This document shows positions 11,355 through 22,399 of a stretch of 64,000 bases of DNA, piece after piece (position 1 is the stretch's first letter; each line of letters begins with the position of its first letter). The stretch covers positions 1,984,001 to 2,048,000 of the forward strand of contig JAWWNJ010000028.1 of the NCBI GenBank assembly GCA_037176885.1, read 5' to 3'. Made by a program: the position numbers and the translations under genes. Below the pieces are notes generated by a model. The model was not told the origin of the DNA. It was given only the letters and a program-made list of their open reading frames with translations, and searched no databases. This DNA comes from Favolaschia claudopus (Eukaryota > Basidiomycota > Agaricomycetes > Agaricales > Mycenaceae).

Positions 11355-14049
11355 CTACAAAACCATCCCCACCCCACCCAAAACACACCCAACCACAACC
11401 AGCACCCCAACAAGCCCCACCCTCGTCCTCCCCGCCCCACTGCCTCCTCCCCCACCACCCCCTCCTCCGCCGGCACCACTCGCACTGCTACTAGGCGCGC
11501 TCACACCAGCAGGGGCGGAAGGCGTCGATATCGCGCTAGGGTTGGATATACACGCACTAAGCGCCGACGCAGGCGAATCCGTCGCACTCGCATCGAGCGT
11601 CGCGTTCCCGTCAAAGTCGCACGACGCCGCATGCCGCGCGGTGAGGTCGTAGTACTGCGAGAAGGCGTACGAGAGGCGGGTTACTGTGCGACGGAAATGC
11701 AATTAACATGAGATGGAAAGGCCAAGAGAGAAACGCACCAGGATCACACATCGCCACCGCGCCATACACCCCCGTCGTCCCATTCGCCGCAATATCCCCA
11801 CACGTCCCATTCACCCCCGCCAACAACCCACACACCGTCCCCGTCAACGTCCCCAACACCGCATTATAATCGCCCCCGGGCACCTTAAACCTACACGCCA
11901 GCCTCTGCGCAACACAGGCACACCCGCTATCATTCGGCGTCGGCGGCAGCGTCGTGCTCGCCTGCACCCCCGTCTGCGGACACGCGCCGAAGCTCGATGC
12001 TTGGACACTGTCTTTTGAGGGAGAGTTGACGAATTGCACGGAAGAGAATTGGGAGGCGAGGTTGGAGAAGTCGGCGTTGGTGGTGACGGTTTCGTTGGAG
12101 GAGCCAGAGAGGGTGGCCATGCCGAATTCGTGTCCGGCGGAGGTGGCGGGGAAGTAGGAGAAGGCGAGGCCGCCGGACCAGATGTTCGTCATGGGGGAGG
12201 CGAAGAGCGTGCCGACTTCGGACCACGGGCGGGTGCCGGGGTTGCAGTTCTCTGACCCGAATTCGGAGCTGGGGGAGGGTTAGTGGTGTGCGGTAGGACG
12301 AACAGGAGATTGAGGCGCGAGAATGAGGGGGAGTGGAGGAAGAAGAAGACGTCCTCGCTGAGGAGGTCTATTGAATGTCTGTCTGAGTGTGTCCACTGTC
12401 CCTCCAAGTGTCCCATGGTGCGTGAGCGCCACCACATCGCACCCACAGCTAACCCCACCCGCAGCAGCACCTTGAAACGATAGCGTAGCCCCATAGCGCG
12501 CACCCCGATCCAACAAACACGACGCAAAGGGTGAGCCATCGCCCTCCCCTCCCCACCCCATTAACGTCCATCCAAACCCCTCGCGCAAATCTCTCCATCT
12601 TCCTTCCACCGCAGCAGACGACCCGGACCCGCGTACCCCGCGTCCCCAAGCGCTCCAGCCGCGAAGAATCGGCGGGTGTGCGCATGACCACGGCGCCCCC
12701 AAGCAGAAAGGAAACTCCGCCCATCCCGCAAAAGAAAACCCAGAAAAAGAGGAAACGAAACAAAGAACTCACAAATACGCCGCAACATTATAATTCTCAA
12801 ACTCCGCATTCAAATTATCGTATGTCGAGGAGGAGGCGTTGCCGCACCATGCGCTAGAGGGGTATTCGTTAGCATACGTGTGTTTCGCTCTCGAGTCCAA
12901 GACGAGGTTTGGGAGACGGTGAAGGAGACGAAGTGGGAGAAGAAGAAATAAGGAAGTAGGACGAGAAGAAAACTCACTAATTATTCAACCCAAACAAATC
13001 AATACTCGTATCCCCATTCCCGCTATTCGACGGATCGCACGAGAGGTACTGGGCGACGCCGTCGCGGAAGGCGGAGGCGCCGTCGATGTCGGCGTAGCCG
13101 ATGAGGGCGGTGGAGTTTATTGATTTTCTGGGGGCGGGGAAAATAAGGTTAGTCATGCAGAATGAGGAGAAGTGACGGAAAGGAGAGGAGGGGAGGCGAA
13201 GTAAAGGAGAGGAGGGGGAGGAATGGGGAGAAGTAGAGACTCACAAAAACGCCCTCGTATCCCTCGTAGCGGCTTTGAGGAACGGCGCGGCGTTGGTGGC
13301 GCCGTTCGTGAGGACCTCGTTGCCGATGTTGTACGCGAGGACGTTCGGGTAGCGCGAGAAGGCGGTGATGGTCGTGGTGTACTTTACGAATTGGGTTGTT
13401 AGTATGTGAGAGTGTTATTGAGAGGAAGAGAGGGGATGGGATGGGTGGGATGGGTGGAAGGGAAGGAGTATGTACCTGGTCTAAGAGATTCGTGCTCCAC
13501 GTGGGCTGCGTGGTGTCGATGGAGCCGTTGAGTGGGAGGGTCAGATCCAATCTACGTCGGATATCCACCGGTCAGCTTTCATGCAGAGTCGAAAGCAAAA
13601 GGTAAAGGTAAATAGAGTATAGAGAGACACACATGACATAAATCCCCGCCGCATCCAACGCACTCATACACGCATCATGATTCAACGACGCATCCACGCT
13701 ATACGCCCGTATCGCGTTCACGCCTAGCTTTTGTAGGACCGGGATGTCCCGCGAACAGCCCGCGCTGTCTGCGAGTTGGTCGACGACTGTATCGCCGAAC
13801 GAGTGAATCAGATTCAGGGGGGACGAAGAAAGCGCGGAAGAACGCACAGGTGCTAGGCTGATTGAGCGGATTGTCGGGGCCAGAAATGATGAGGCCCTGT
13901 TGCTGGTACGCGATGCCTTTGACGTAGAACCGCGAGTTGTCGTCGGATTTGTAGAGGTAGCGGCCCGTGCGAGTGATTTGGGGGAGGGCAAATGTTGTTG
14001 TGGTTGTCGTCGCTAGCAGGAGCGAGTAAGAGAAAAGCAAGCCGCGCAT
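11355..14049 (-). CDS. GH72 1,3-beta-glucanosyltransferase with X8/CBM43 domain and GPI signal
   Basis: This multi-intron gene encodes a protein of about 540 residues. The signal peptide is [21 protein letters not shown]. The GH72 start is [21 protein letters not shown], followed after a spliced junction by [18 protein letters not shown] and [13 protein letters not shown]. The acid/base Glu is in AYNIGNEV (about 13330) and the nucleophile Glu in FSEFGSENC (about 12260). A Cys-rich X8/CBM43-like module follows ([34 protein letters not shown]). A Ser/Gly-rich linker and hydrophobic tail ([20 protein letters not shown]) indicate GPI anchoring. The enzyme cleaves and re-ligates beta-1,3-glucan at the plasma membrane and cell wall, elongating wall glucan. 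A 504-nt intron (12772-12269) sits just before the nucleophile motif, far longer than the other introns here. Low-complexity DNA at 11380-11480 encodes the poly-Gly/Ser linker. Confidence 0.9.
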
Positions 14050-16486
14050 GGCGGCAAACGGGATGGAGGAAAGGTGGGGCGGAGGGAGGGAAAGAAATGT
14101 GGGGGCGAGGAAGGAGGGAAGAAGAAGCGAGGCTGTGTGTGAAGTGTTACGTCACCGCAGTTCCGGTTAGGTTTCGGGTCTTGGCGGCCGAGCCAGGGCG
14201 TGGTGGATGTTCGACTTTAATTTGGGTTGAGTTTCAGGGGATGCTGCGCAGCCCTGAATGTCTAGGACCTGAGTGTAATTTCGTCGAGTTCGCCTTCGAT
14301 TTTTTTCTTCTTTCATCAGGGTTTTAGCGCACCAAGTACAGTACTTCTCAGGCTGGATACTGACTTTGTCACTTTGGTCATCCCATCGGACTCGGAGCAA
14401 CTCCCGCTGTGGGATGCTGATAGTGACGGTTGTCGTTTGGGTGACGACTTACAAGCCGCCCAGTGTCTGTCGGAGGAAATGCCGCGTTCGTAGACAGCGA
14501 TATTGATTGAATTTGATTTCTCTTGGCGGTAGGTACAGATTTCAATCCAAGAGAGAAACGGTTGAATCATTCAGTATTAGAAACCTGATACACACCAAGA
14601 GTGAGTCTTTATACCATAGAGCATTCGCTGAGAATCGGTCGATTAGTTTTTCGGCTTTGAATGGTCTGATGAGCACCAATTGCAACGTGGAATTCGAAGG
14701 GGTTGAAACAGATGAAGGACAGCAAAAGGACAGAATGTGACGTCGACTTTGAAGTTTGACGACGAAGGTAGCAAGCAGTCAACGCGAAGGGCTGGGTAAA
14801 CATCAGGCCAGCAATACCCGACTTTGGGCAAAGGGAAGTAGACGGACGAATCATACAGGAGAACTGCGTGCATGAACTTGGTGATCGTGTGTGTACACGG
14901 CTCAAACATCCAGTATCGATTCTGAAGAAAGCAGTCGCATGTTTGGGACGAGGGTTCTAGGATAGTCACACGTACGATTTGCGAAATTATTTATTGCACA
15001 GTATATCTCGCCCATACAGAGGAATATGAATCAAAATAAGCAGTCCAGCCTGAGGTTGGCCTTGATAGATCGACTAAATCTCTGGAGACGTACGTCAGAG
15101 TCGTTGCCACATGCTTGCGTCCTGATCGTTGGGAAAGCTCAAAGCCCAAATCAAATCAGACTTCGAAGAGGAATTCAAACCTGCTTGAAATCGCGCTACA
15201 TACCAGTGGGCGGGGGACACAATGACGATGATATCTTGATATTGGTTACCGCGTCAATCTCCGTCCGTCTAAGTTCACTAGAAGAGTTTCGATGGACGTC
15301 GCGATATCGGGTCGGATGAGCGTAAAGCAGAGGACTCAGGATCAGCCGAGGACGGTGTCCAGGTAGGCCTTGACAATTCCACTGAAGAGCTGAAGACATA
15401 GGGACATCAGAGTCGTTGCCTCATGCTTGCCAGGATGTTACAATGCGACGAGCTTGCGAATTGAGAGATTCAGGACCCGGATTTCGCGACGAGTTTGAGA
15501 AGTTGGAAGCACGTTTGGGCACAGCCGAACGTCATAGAAGCCGGTAGAGGCATAGGGACGAGAGACCAAGCATATAGTCCAAAAGTTGGAAGATAAGAAC
15601 TGAGAACATGAGCGTTGTGGTCAAGAGCAAAAGTGACGTGACGTCACGGTCGCTCGCGTCGTCATTGTCTTCTAATGCCCGGCATCTCCCGAAAGCACTC
15701 TGCTTCTTACCACGTTCTCGCTGGCTGCTGAAGTGCGCTGAAGGCCGTTCCTTGAACCTTCTCTCCTCTCCTGGGTACAGCACTGTAGCAGACTCAAAGC
15801 AATCCCCCCAAAATCAATCCTTTCCGCTTTTCCGAATCATGGGAATTACAGTTGCCACTTGCCCCTACTTGCCCCCACAGCGCTTTTCGTTGAAACTGTG
15901 TGGTCCTCTCTTACCTTCTCTCGGTTAACGCACGCGGATTTGCGCAGTGCTCACATCAAAGTGCTGTCAACGTACGGCAAACCTCGACTTTCCTGGCACC
16001 ATTCCGCGCTTCCGAGCCGCAGCTGCACCGCCAACGAGGTTATCGTGTTTTCAATGCGATAAGCTCGAAGCTTCACATAACACCGTGTCGATCTTGGCGG
16101 GACTTGGCAGGGGTTGGGAGGTTACGTTGACATCCTCCGTCTCCGCGTTTGCTGTTGAGTCATCACTCGAATCGCATAGCGTCCCCGATTTTATTTTTTT
16201 TTCTCTCGCTTTACTGCTGGTGGCCTGCAGACGACAATCCCCAGGTTCGAGTCCTTCACCTATCGCCAAGCCCTCGCTATCCACATCCACACCCTCGACG
16301 CGACACCGCCTCGCCGCAGTGATCAACGAAAATCCGTAGTTTCGTCCGTCATCTCCGCCATGTCATCTTTTTCGCAGGCTCGGATGTGAACAAGTTTTAA
16401 ACCGCAGGTACGCTCTCCTCAGTTTCACCATTATTCCCTTCTTCTTCTCTTCCACCTCTTTTTCTTTCATCCCCTCCCCCAATCTA
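14050..16486. other. Intergenic region without a recognised gene
   Basis: No reading frame resembles a known family. A 24-nt sequence, CAGAGTCGTTGCC then a near-identical CATGCTTGC half, occurs at 15096-15119 and 15408-15431. The last kilobase is CT-rich and probably carries the RTA1-like promoter and leader. Confidence 0.4.
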
Positions 16487-18078
16487 ATGAATTCCACCAT
16501 CTCGCTTTGTAAGTGCAAATCACTTCGCTTTTCAACTCAAATTCATTTCGCTTTTCCTCGCAGTATCGCAACTTGTAACGCGCGACTCGGACGAGTCACA
16601 GATGACAGATCTCGAGCTCGACAACGCTCAGTATGGGTATATCCCATCGGAGAGCGTCGCGATTCTGTTCCTCGTTCTGTACGGTATCAGCACAGGTACG
16701 TTCTCCCTCCCTTCTCTCTCATTCCTAACAACAATTGACACTTGACGCCAGTCCTCCACATCGGACAATCATTCTACTTCCGACTATGGTGGCTCCTGCC
16801 CACAGCCGCGCTCTGCGGTGTAGGCGAACTCGTTGGCTGGGGTGCGTCTTCGTTCAATCGAATCCACACAATAATATAAGACATCTGACAATTTGATTCA
16901 TCACAGGCGGTCGGCTATGGTCTTCCTTTTCTCCACGTGAAGACACGCCGTTTATCATTCAGTCAGTCTTCACCCTTCAATCCCTTCTCCTCCTCCTCCA
17001 ACTGAACTGACTCCGACCGACGAAACGCACAGAATTTCTACTACCATCCTCGCACCAACCCCACTACTCGCAGCCAGCTTCATGATCATGTCGCGTCTCA
17101 TCCAACGCCTCGGCGCCTCTTACTCGTGGCTCACCCCCACTTGGTGTACGTCCCTTCTCTTCTCATGTTGGTATTAACCCTCACGATGACGAATCACGGA
17201 TCAGACACCCGCATTTTCCTGCCCTGTGTACGTCGTCGCGGCACCGCGTTGCCTCCGTGTTCTGATCGATTTATAGGATATCATCGCGCTCGTCGTCCAA
17301 GGCGTCGGAGGCGGCATTGCATCCAGCGCTGACGACCAAGCCGGTGCTGAAAAGGTAAGTTACGCCTTGGGGGTCATTCCGCACCCCTCCCTACTTTCAC
17401 TAATAACTCCTCGCTAGGGTGCGCAAGTCATGCTCGGCGGTATCGGGTTCCAATTCGGTATGTCGCTATTACTCTGCAGCCTCCGATTGTTTGTATCCCA
17501 ACCTAACCTAATGGACCATGCTTCCAGCCGTCATCATCATATTCTCCATCCTCGCCCTCGACTTCACCACGCGCTATCTCCTGGACCGCCCCGTGCGCAG
17601 GGCGGATAGTAGTAGTACCAGCTCCCGCAAGCCCATGACGCCGCGACTCAAAGTCATGTCCATCGCACTTGGGTTCTCTACGGTTGTGTTGTTCATTCGG
17701 TGCGTACTCAAAAGAACAGATGGCAATGGGGAACGAAAAAGCCAACTCAACATCTCGGGATTGATTATGTAGGTCTGTCTACCGTCTCATCGAGCTCAAC
17801 GACGGGTGGAACGGACGAATCATCGAGACGGAGGTTTACTTCAATGTTCTTGGTACGTTCTCCGCTCTCATCCCTTCCCTCTCTTTCTCCTTTCTCCTTT
17901 GCTGCGGATTCCCTTAAAACTTATTGACTTGGCGTGATCAGACGGAGGCATGGTCGTCCTCGCCATATTCACCCTCAACCTCATCCACCCCGGCGTCTTC
18001 CTCGCAGCGGAACCGCAACTTCCCAGCGCATACACCAGTCCTTCAGAGATCAAACTCCGGAGTCAGGAGTCTGTCTAG
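16487..18078 (+). CDS. RTA1-like seven-transmembrane protein
   Basis: This gene has at least eight introns; exon 1 is only 22 nt (16487-16508), joined to 16564 by a 55-nt intron. The spliced protein begins MNSTISLLSQLVTRDSDESQ. Seven hydrophobic segments follow: SVAILFLVLYGISTVLHIGQ, LLPTAALCGVGELVGW, ISTTILAPTPLLAASFMIMS, IFLPCDIIALVVQGVGGGI, GIGFQFAVIIIFSILALD, MSIALGFSTVVLFIRSVYRL and GGMVVLAIFTLNLIHPGV. The conserved RTA1 features QGVGGG and SVYRLIE..DGW..(I)ETE are present. The fungal RTA1/RTM1/RSB1 family acts at the plasma membrane in lipid translocation or resistance to toxic compounds; the substrate cannot be deduced. The C-terminal tail is short and cytoplasmic. The start is supported by continuation of frame across the first intron. 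Confidence 0.85.
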
Positions 18079-19284
18079 GTGATACGATCTTCAAATCTTT
18101 CTCGTCGTGGCGGACTTTGGACTTTTACTACAAGCAAGATACTAGAAAGATGTAAGCCTAGATTGAACGCAAAGACATACATAAACGGTAGATGATGTAC
18201 GACGACTGATTGGCTACTGTACAGTAACGGGTTAAATAGTGTAGTAGATGTGCCAAGTTTCTTTTGTTGAATTAATTCATCGTTACGACATTTTATACTG
18301 CGTTGAATTTGAGGAGCCTGAGATTTATCTCAGTTCGCCTCATTATATGGAGTTGATCTTCAATCCGCTTCGAAGTAATCGTTTCGTTTTGCGGTCACCC
18401 AACCGGATCGCATGGATTCAAGAGCAAGGAACTTTAAGTTGACTTTAAGTACTCCGCAGTGAGTCAGAAAAATCGGAAAGATTTTGTCGTGGCGGGCTCG
18501 CTTCAAGTTCTGTAAAATGCTAGACCCGCGAGAGAATCAACAACGGCAAGCTAGAGGAGGGCTTCAACATGGTGCGAGTCAGGAACAAGTGTTTGCGGAA
18601 GATGCCGAGCATCACATCAACGTCAATGCCGTCACTGCCGGACATAGCTCTTGCCACGTTTCCAAGGGGGTGCGGGCCGGAGAAGCCGGCACACCGGGCA
18701 GGGAGGGTGGGTCAGCCGAGGAGGTCGATAAAAAAAAAAAATGACCTTTGAATTTTTGCACAGGGACCAGCCTGTGAGTCCGCAAAATGAGTAAAAGTGT
18801 TGTTTCTGCTATTTCCAATCAGTTTTGACCATTTTCTGGTCGAAACAAAGCCATTCTTGTCAAGTCGTCCTAATATAGAAGCATCGGCCATCAGCTTGGC
18901 TGTGTTTGGCAAAAGCACACCTAAGATATGTTCAATTTTTTGAGGCACATTTTAGGATTGGAATGGAGGGATCTCCATTATACTAATATCTGTGGACCTG
19001 TCTCAAGGCATTCGGTTTCGAATTGACCGAGAAATGGGTGAATTTGATGGTAACTTCCTTATTTGGAGGTCACGTGGTAGGGTGGGTCCCGGAGAAGGGT
19101 CTCTAATAAAAAAATGCAGCATGAGGTCTTTTTTTTTTCGGTTTCAGTACCCCCTTGGCTCTTGCCACGTTTCTCTCCATTCCTTCACATCCTGCGCTTG
19201 TCCTGCGCTGAAGCGGCCGACTTGCGACGAAGAAAGTGCTTGAACACCCTTCGCTAACTAAAACTCACCACTTCCTCACTCGAC
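18079..19284. other. Intergenic region without a recognised gene
   Basis: This stretch holds A- and T-homopolymers (for example around 18730 and 19130) and short unrelated frames. Nothing resembles a known protein or RNA. Confidence 0.4.
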
Positions 19285-20550
19285 ATGCTTCATTTCATGG
19301 AAACAGACCGGTTCTTTGTGGCGCAAAGTGCAGTTCACATATTAAAGCTTGAAGCGCAGATTTTGGAGATCCAGAACTCGCTATCAACACTTCGTGAGGC
19401 CAAAAGCCTCGCGGAGCAGCGCCTCCGCTCATACATCTACCCGATCTTGTCTTTGCCCATCGAAATCACGACCGAGATTTTTCTTTACTCCCTTCCACCG
19501 TATCCCGATCCTGCTCCTCTTTCCGGGCGGCATTCACCAACGCGGTTGTCGCACGTATGCCGCCACTGGCGAGCAATCGCTCTACGCACTCCACAGCTCT
19601 GGCGGGCCATGAAAATCTTCGGGGACACTCTTCAGGAAGTCAAGAAAGCAGGGGTGCTGGCTCCGCTGTGGTTGGCAAGATCTGGCCATCAGCCTCTCTC
19701 TCTTGATACTGTGGATTCTCTCAATCCACCCCTCTCTTCAGCTCTTTTGGAGCATCGTGAGCGATGGGAGCATCTCGCTCTGAGTCGCAGGGGCTGGCAT
19801 CTGCTTAAAGCAGCGGGATTCATGCCAATGCTGCATAGCCTGAAATTGCGGTACCTCGGGAGCCCTTCTCTCAAATCTAGCCGAAATGTTCCCCGTCTGC
19901 GCACTGTCCTACTTGACGCCTGTATGGTCGAGAATCTACCCTGGTCGCAATTGACGTCCCTCACCTTGCGGTTTAGAGCCACCGAGGAATGCAGGTCAAT
20001 CCTACGCCAGACTGCTCAGCTCGTAGACTGCAGTCTCTACCCTTGGGATCGGGATGTTCCCCGCTCTGACACCGCGGATGTCATGCTATTGTGTCTCGAG
20101 AGACTGACGCTGGAGCCTGGTGGTCACTTTGACGACGACTTCGTCAGCAGTCTCGTTACTCCTAGTCTCGTCAAGCTGGAGCTTTCAGAAATCATACTTA
20201 GTGTTCGTTACCCTGGCCCCATTGGCTGGCTCAAGACCTTCGTCGCGAAATCCGGGTGCACACTCCAGGAGCTCCATATCAGGCAGTCCGTCCTTCCCGC
20301 ACACGCTTATCACGACGCCTTCCCTAGAATCCCCATGATTGCGGTCGAAGTGAGCATTCCCAACTTTCCTGCCTGGCTCTCCCGTACTTACTACTCGCAT
20401 AATAGCCGCGCGGCTCGCGATAAATTATGGCTTACGCTTGGTTCGGCGATAGTACTGTGTATTCGATTCAAAACGAATATTGTCTCTGCGAATTATTTTT
20501 CCGCCCTCCATATGGTTCGATCATGTCCGGAATGTCTGACCTCTAACTGA
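19285..20550 (+). CDS. F-box domain protein (agaricomycete type)
   Basis: A single-exon frame of 421 codons. Residues 10-45 form a coiled coil (VHILKLEAQILEIQNSLSTL, EAKSLAEQRL). The F-box follows at about residues 50-105: YPILSLPIEITTEIFLYSLP, then LSHVCRHWRAIALRTPQLW. The rest is leucine-rich and irregular, as in the expanded F-box/LRR-like families of mushrooms. Such proteins recruit substrates to SCF ubiquitin ligases through Skp1. The substrate is unknown. The protein is somewhat shorter than many relatives, so the C-terminus may be truncated or spliced further. The Met at position 5 is an alternative start. Confidence 0.8.
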   Translation: MLHFMETDRFFVAQSAVHILKLEAQILEIQNSLSTLREAKSLAEQRLRSYIYPILSLPIEITTEIFLYSLPPYPDPAPLSGRHSPTRLSHVCRHWRAIALRTPQLWRAMKIFGDTLQEVKKAGVLAPLWLARSGHQPLSLDTVDSLNPPLSSALLEHRERWEHLALSRRGWHLLKAAGFMPMLHSLKLRYLGSPSLKSSRNVPRLRTVLLDACMVENLPWSQLTSLTLRFRATEECRSILRQTAQLVDCSLYPWDRDVPRSDTADVMLLCLERLTLEPGGHFDDDFVSSLVTPSLVKLELSEIILSVRYPGPIGWLKTFVAKSGCTLQELHIRQSVLPAHAYHDAFPRIPMIAVEVSIPNFPAWLSRTYYSHNSRAARDKLWLTLGSAIVLCIRFKTNIVSANYFSALHMVRSCPECLTSN

Positions 20551-20954
20551 CTCCCAACTCGAGGGCAGGACGGTCGCCAGGCATCAGCTCATTGATTTTA
20601 TCAGGTCCCCTCAATAAACACCCTCGCATTAGATGCCTTCATGGTAAAAAATTCTATCCTTTTCGACAATGAGCGCTCTCAATCGCACTTCTTGGTTTTG
20701 TATAGGAGGGTGAGTCTCACACTGAACCATGAAGTTACAATCCGGCTTCCCACCGCGCAAGTGCTGTTGCAGAGCAACGCCCGAACAGCTTCAAACAGCT
20801 GACTGAATGCGGCGTTCTCGTCACTATGAAGAAGTGCTGTGGAGAGATTTGCGCTACGTGCCTTCCATGCACTACTGAGAAGCTGTTTCCTGTGGTGTAT
20901 TTCGTCTATGTAAAGCTTTCGACTCACCGAATAAATCCGTCGCCATCGAACATC
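20551..20954. other. Short intergenic region upstream of the protease
   Basis: No gene was supported. The antisense frame at 20927-20679 has no family resemblance. Confidence 0.4.
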
Positions 20955-22399
20955 ATGCGCGCTGCAGTCTTCTTTTTCCTTCTGACTTCGGCCATTTCCT
21001 TGGTTGGCGCAAATTTCATTCTACCTTTAACGTCCAAAATCCCTCGTCGACTCTCAAAAACTCTCGCACACCCCAAATTTCGCAACCCTCAATCTGTCGT
21101 TCACCTCGATGGCGCCTCGTTTGATTCCGAATATCTCATAAACGTCACTGTTGGCGGACAACTCTTCCAAGTCATTCTTGACACAGGCAGGTTCGTGACT
21201 CTGAATCTATCTAGTATAGTGATTCTTTTAGCTGACATCGTCGTTGCAGCTCCGATCTCTGGGTGACGAACTCCAACTTCAGCTGCGTCGATGCCAATCA
21301 CACAATCGTACCCCCGGAAACGTGTCAATTCGGACCAGCGAAATTCAACTCCAGCGCATCCACCACATTCGAACCTGCCTCACCAAATGTTACGTTCTTC
21401 GTCCAATACGGGTCAGGCGAATTTCTGCGCGGCCCAGTAGGCTTCGACACACTTGAAGTCGCGGGTATCTCCGTGACTGGACAGAAATTCGGGATTCCCA
21501 ATTTGAACCACTTCTTGGGAGATAATGTGTCGGAGGGTGTGTTTGGATTGGCGTACCCTGGGCTGACAAGCGTGTATAACGTTGCGGAGAATGGAAGTTT
21601 GACTCAATCTCCCTATACGCCATTCTTCTTCAACGCGGTGGAGCAGAATAAGCTTACTGAGCCCTGTGAGTGGGTTGTTCGATTGAATATCGACTTTTTG
21701 CTGACGTCGCGCGTCCTCCAGCGTTTTCGATTTCTCTTGACCGGGCATCCCTTGAACAAGAGGAGAACGATCCATTCGATCCAAAACTGGGATTCTTCGC
21801 CTTCGGTACCTCTGTCCCCGTCCCGGTTCTCAACGCGAGCATTACCGTACCGATTCAGGGATACGGAGACGGCTTCATACCCTCCGACGCCTCGGATGCG
21901 CAATTTTTCTGGTACACCATCGACATCGACTCCTATATCTTTCCCGGCAGCGAAAATCTCCTCACCAAGAGTAACAACACGATTCTCGACACCGGCGCGC
22001 CTATGAACAAGGTTCCCTCCCGCGTTGCGGCGGCATTCAATGCGTTGTTCATTCCTCCTGCGACCTTGAACGAGAATTCGCGCTACGTCGTCGAGTGTAA
22101 TGCAACAGCACCGACGTTTGCGGTGGTCGTTGAGGGGGAAGAGTTTACTATTGATCCACGGGATCAGATTATTTCTGGGAAAGACGCGGATGGGAATAAG
22201 GTTTGTTATAGTGGGACGCAGGACGGCGGACCGGATGTTCCTGGGAATCATTTTATCTTGTGCGTTTTTCTTTTCCTGTTTTGGTTCGAACTGAAACTCA
22301 ATGATGGCTGGCAGGGGCGATGTTTTTCTTCATAACGTCGTGACTACGTTCAATCCTATCGATCGCACTATGACTTTGACTCAGCGAGCGCCGTACTGA
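20955..22399 (+). CDS. Secreted aspartic protease (peptidase family A1)
   Basis: Four exons give a protein of about 420 residues. The signal peptide is MRAAVFFFLLTSAISLVGA, followed by a propeptide. The first active site DTGSSDLWV is created by splicing a 63-nt intron inside the Ser codon (donor GTTCGT near 21191, acceptor near 21250). YGSGEFLRGPVGFDTLEVAG and GVFGLAYPG are conserved A1 elements. The second active site is ILDTGAPMN; Ala follows the Gly, which is allowed in the family pattern. Two further introns join KLTEP to SFSISLDR and HFIL to GDVFLHNVV. The mature protein ends FNPIDRTMTLTQRAPY with no GPI signal. The role is extracellular acid proteolysis. Several NxS/T sites suggest glycosylation. 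Confidence 0.9.

Noticed and set aside
16244..16254. GGTTCGAGTCC, a perfect tRNA B-box-like sequence
   Set aside because: No A-box at the proper distance, and no acceptor or anticodon stem can be folded around it.
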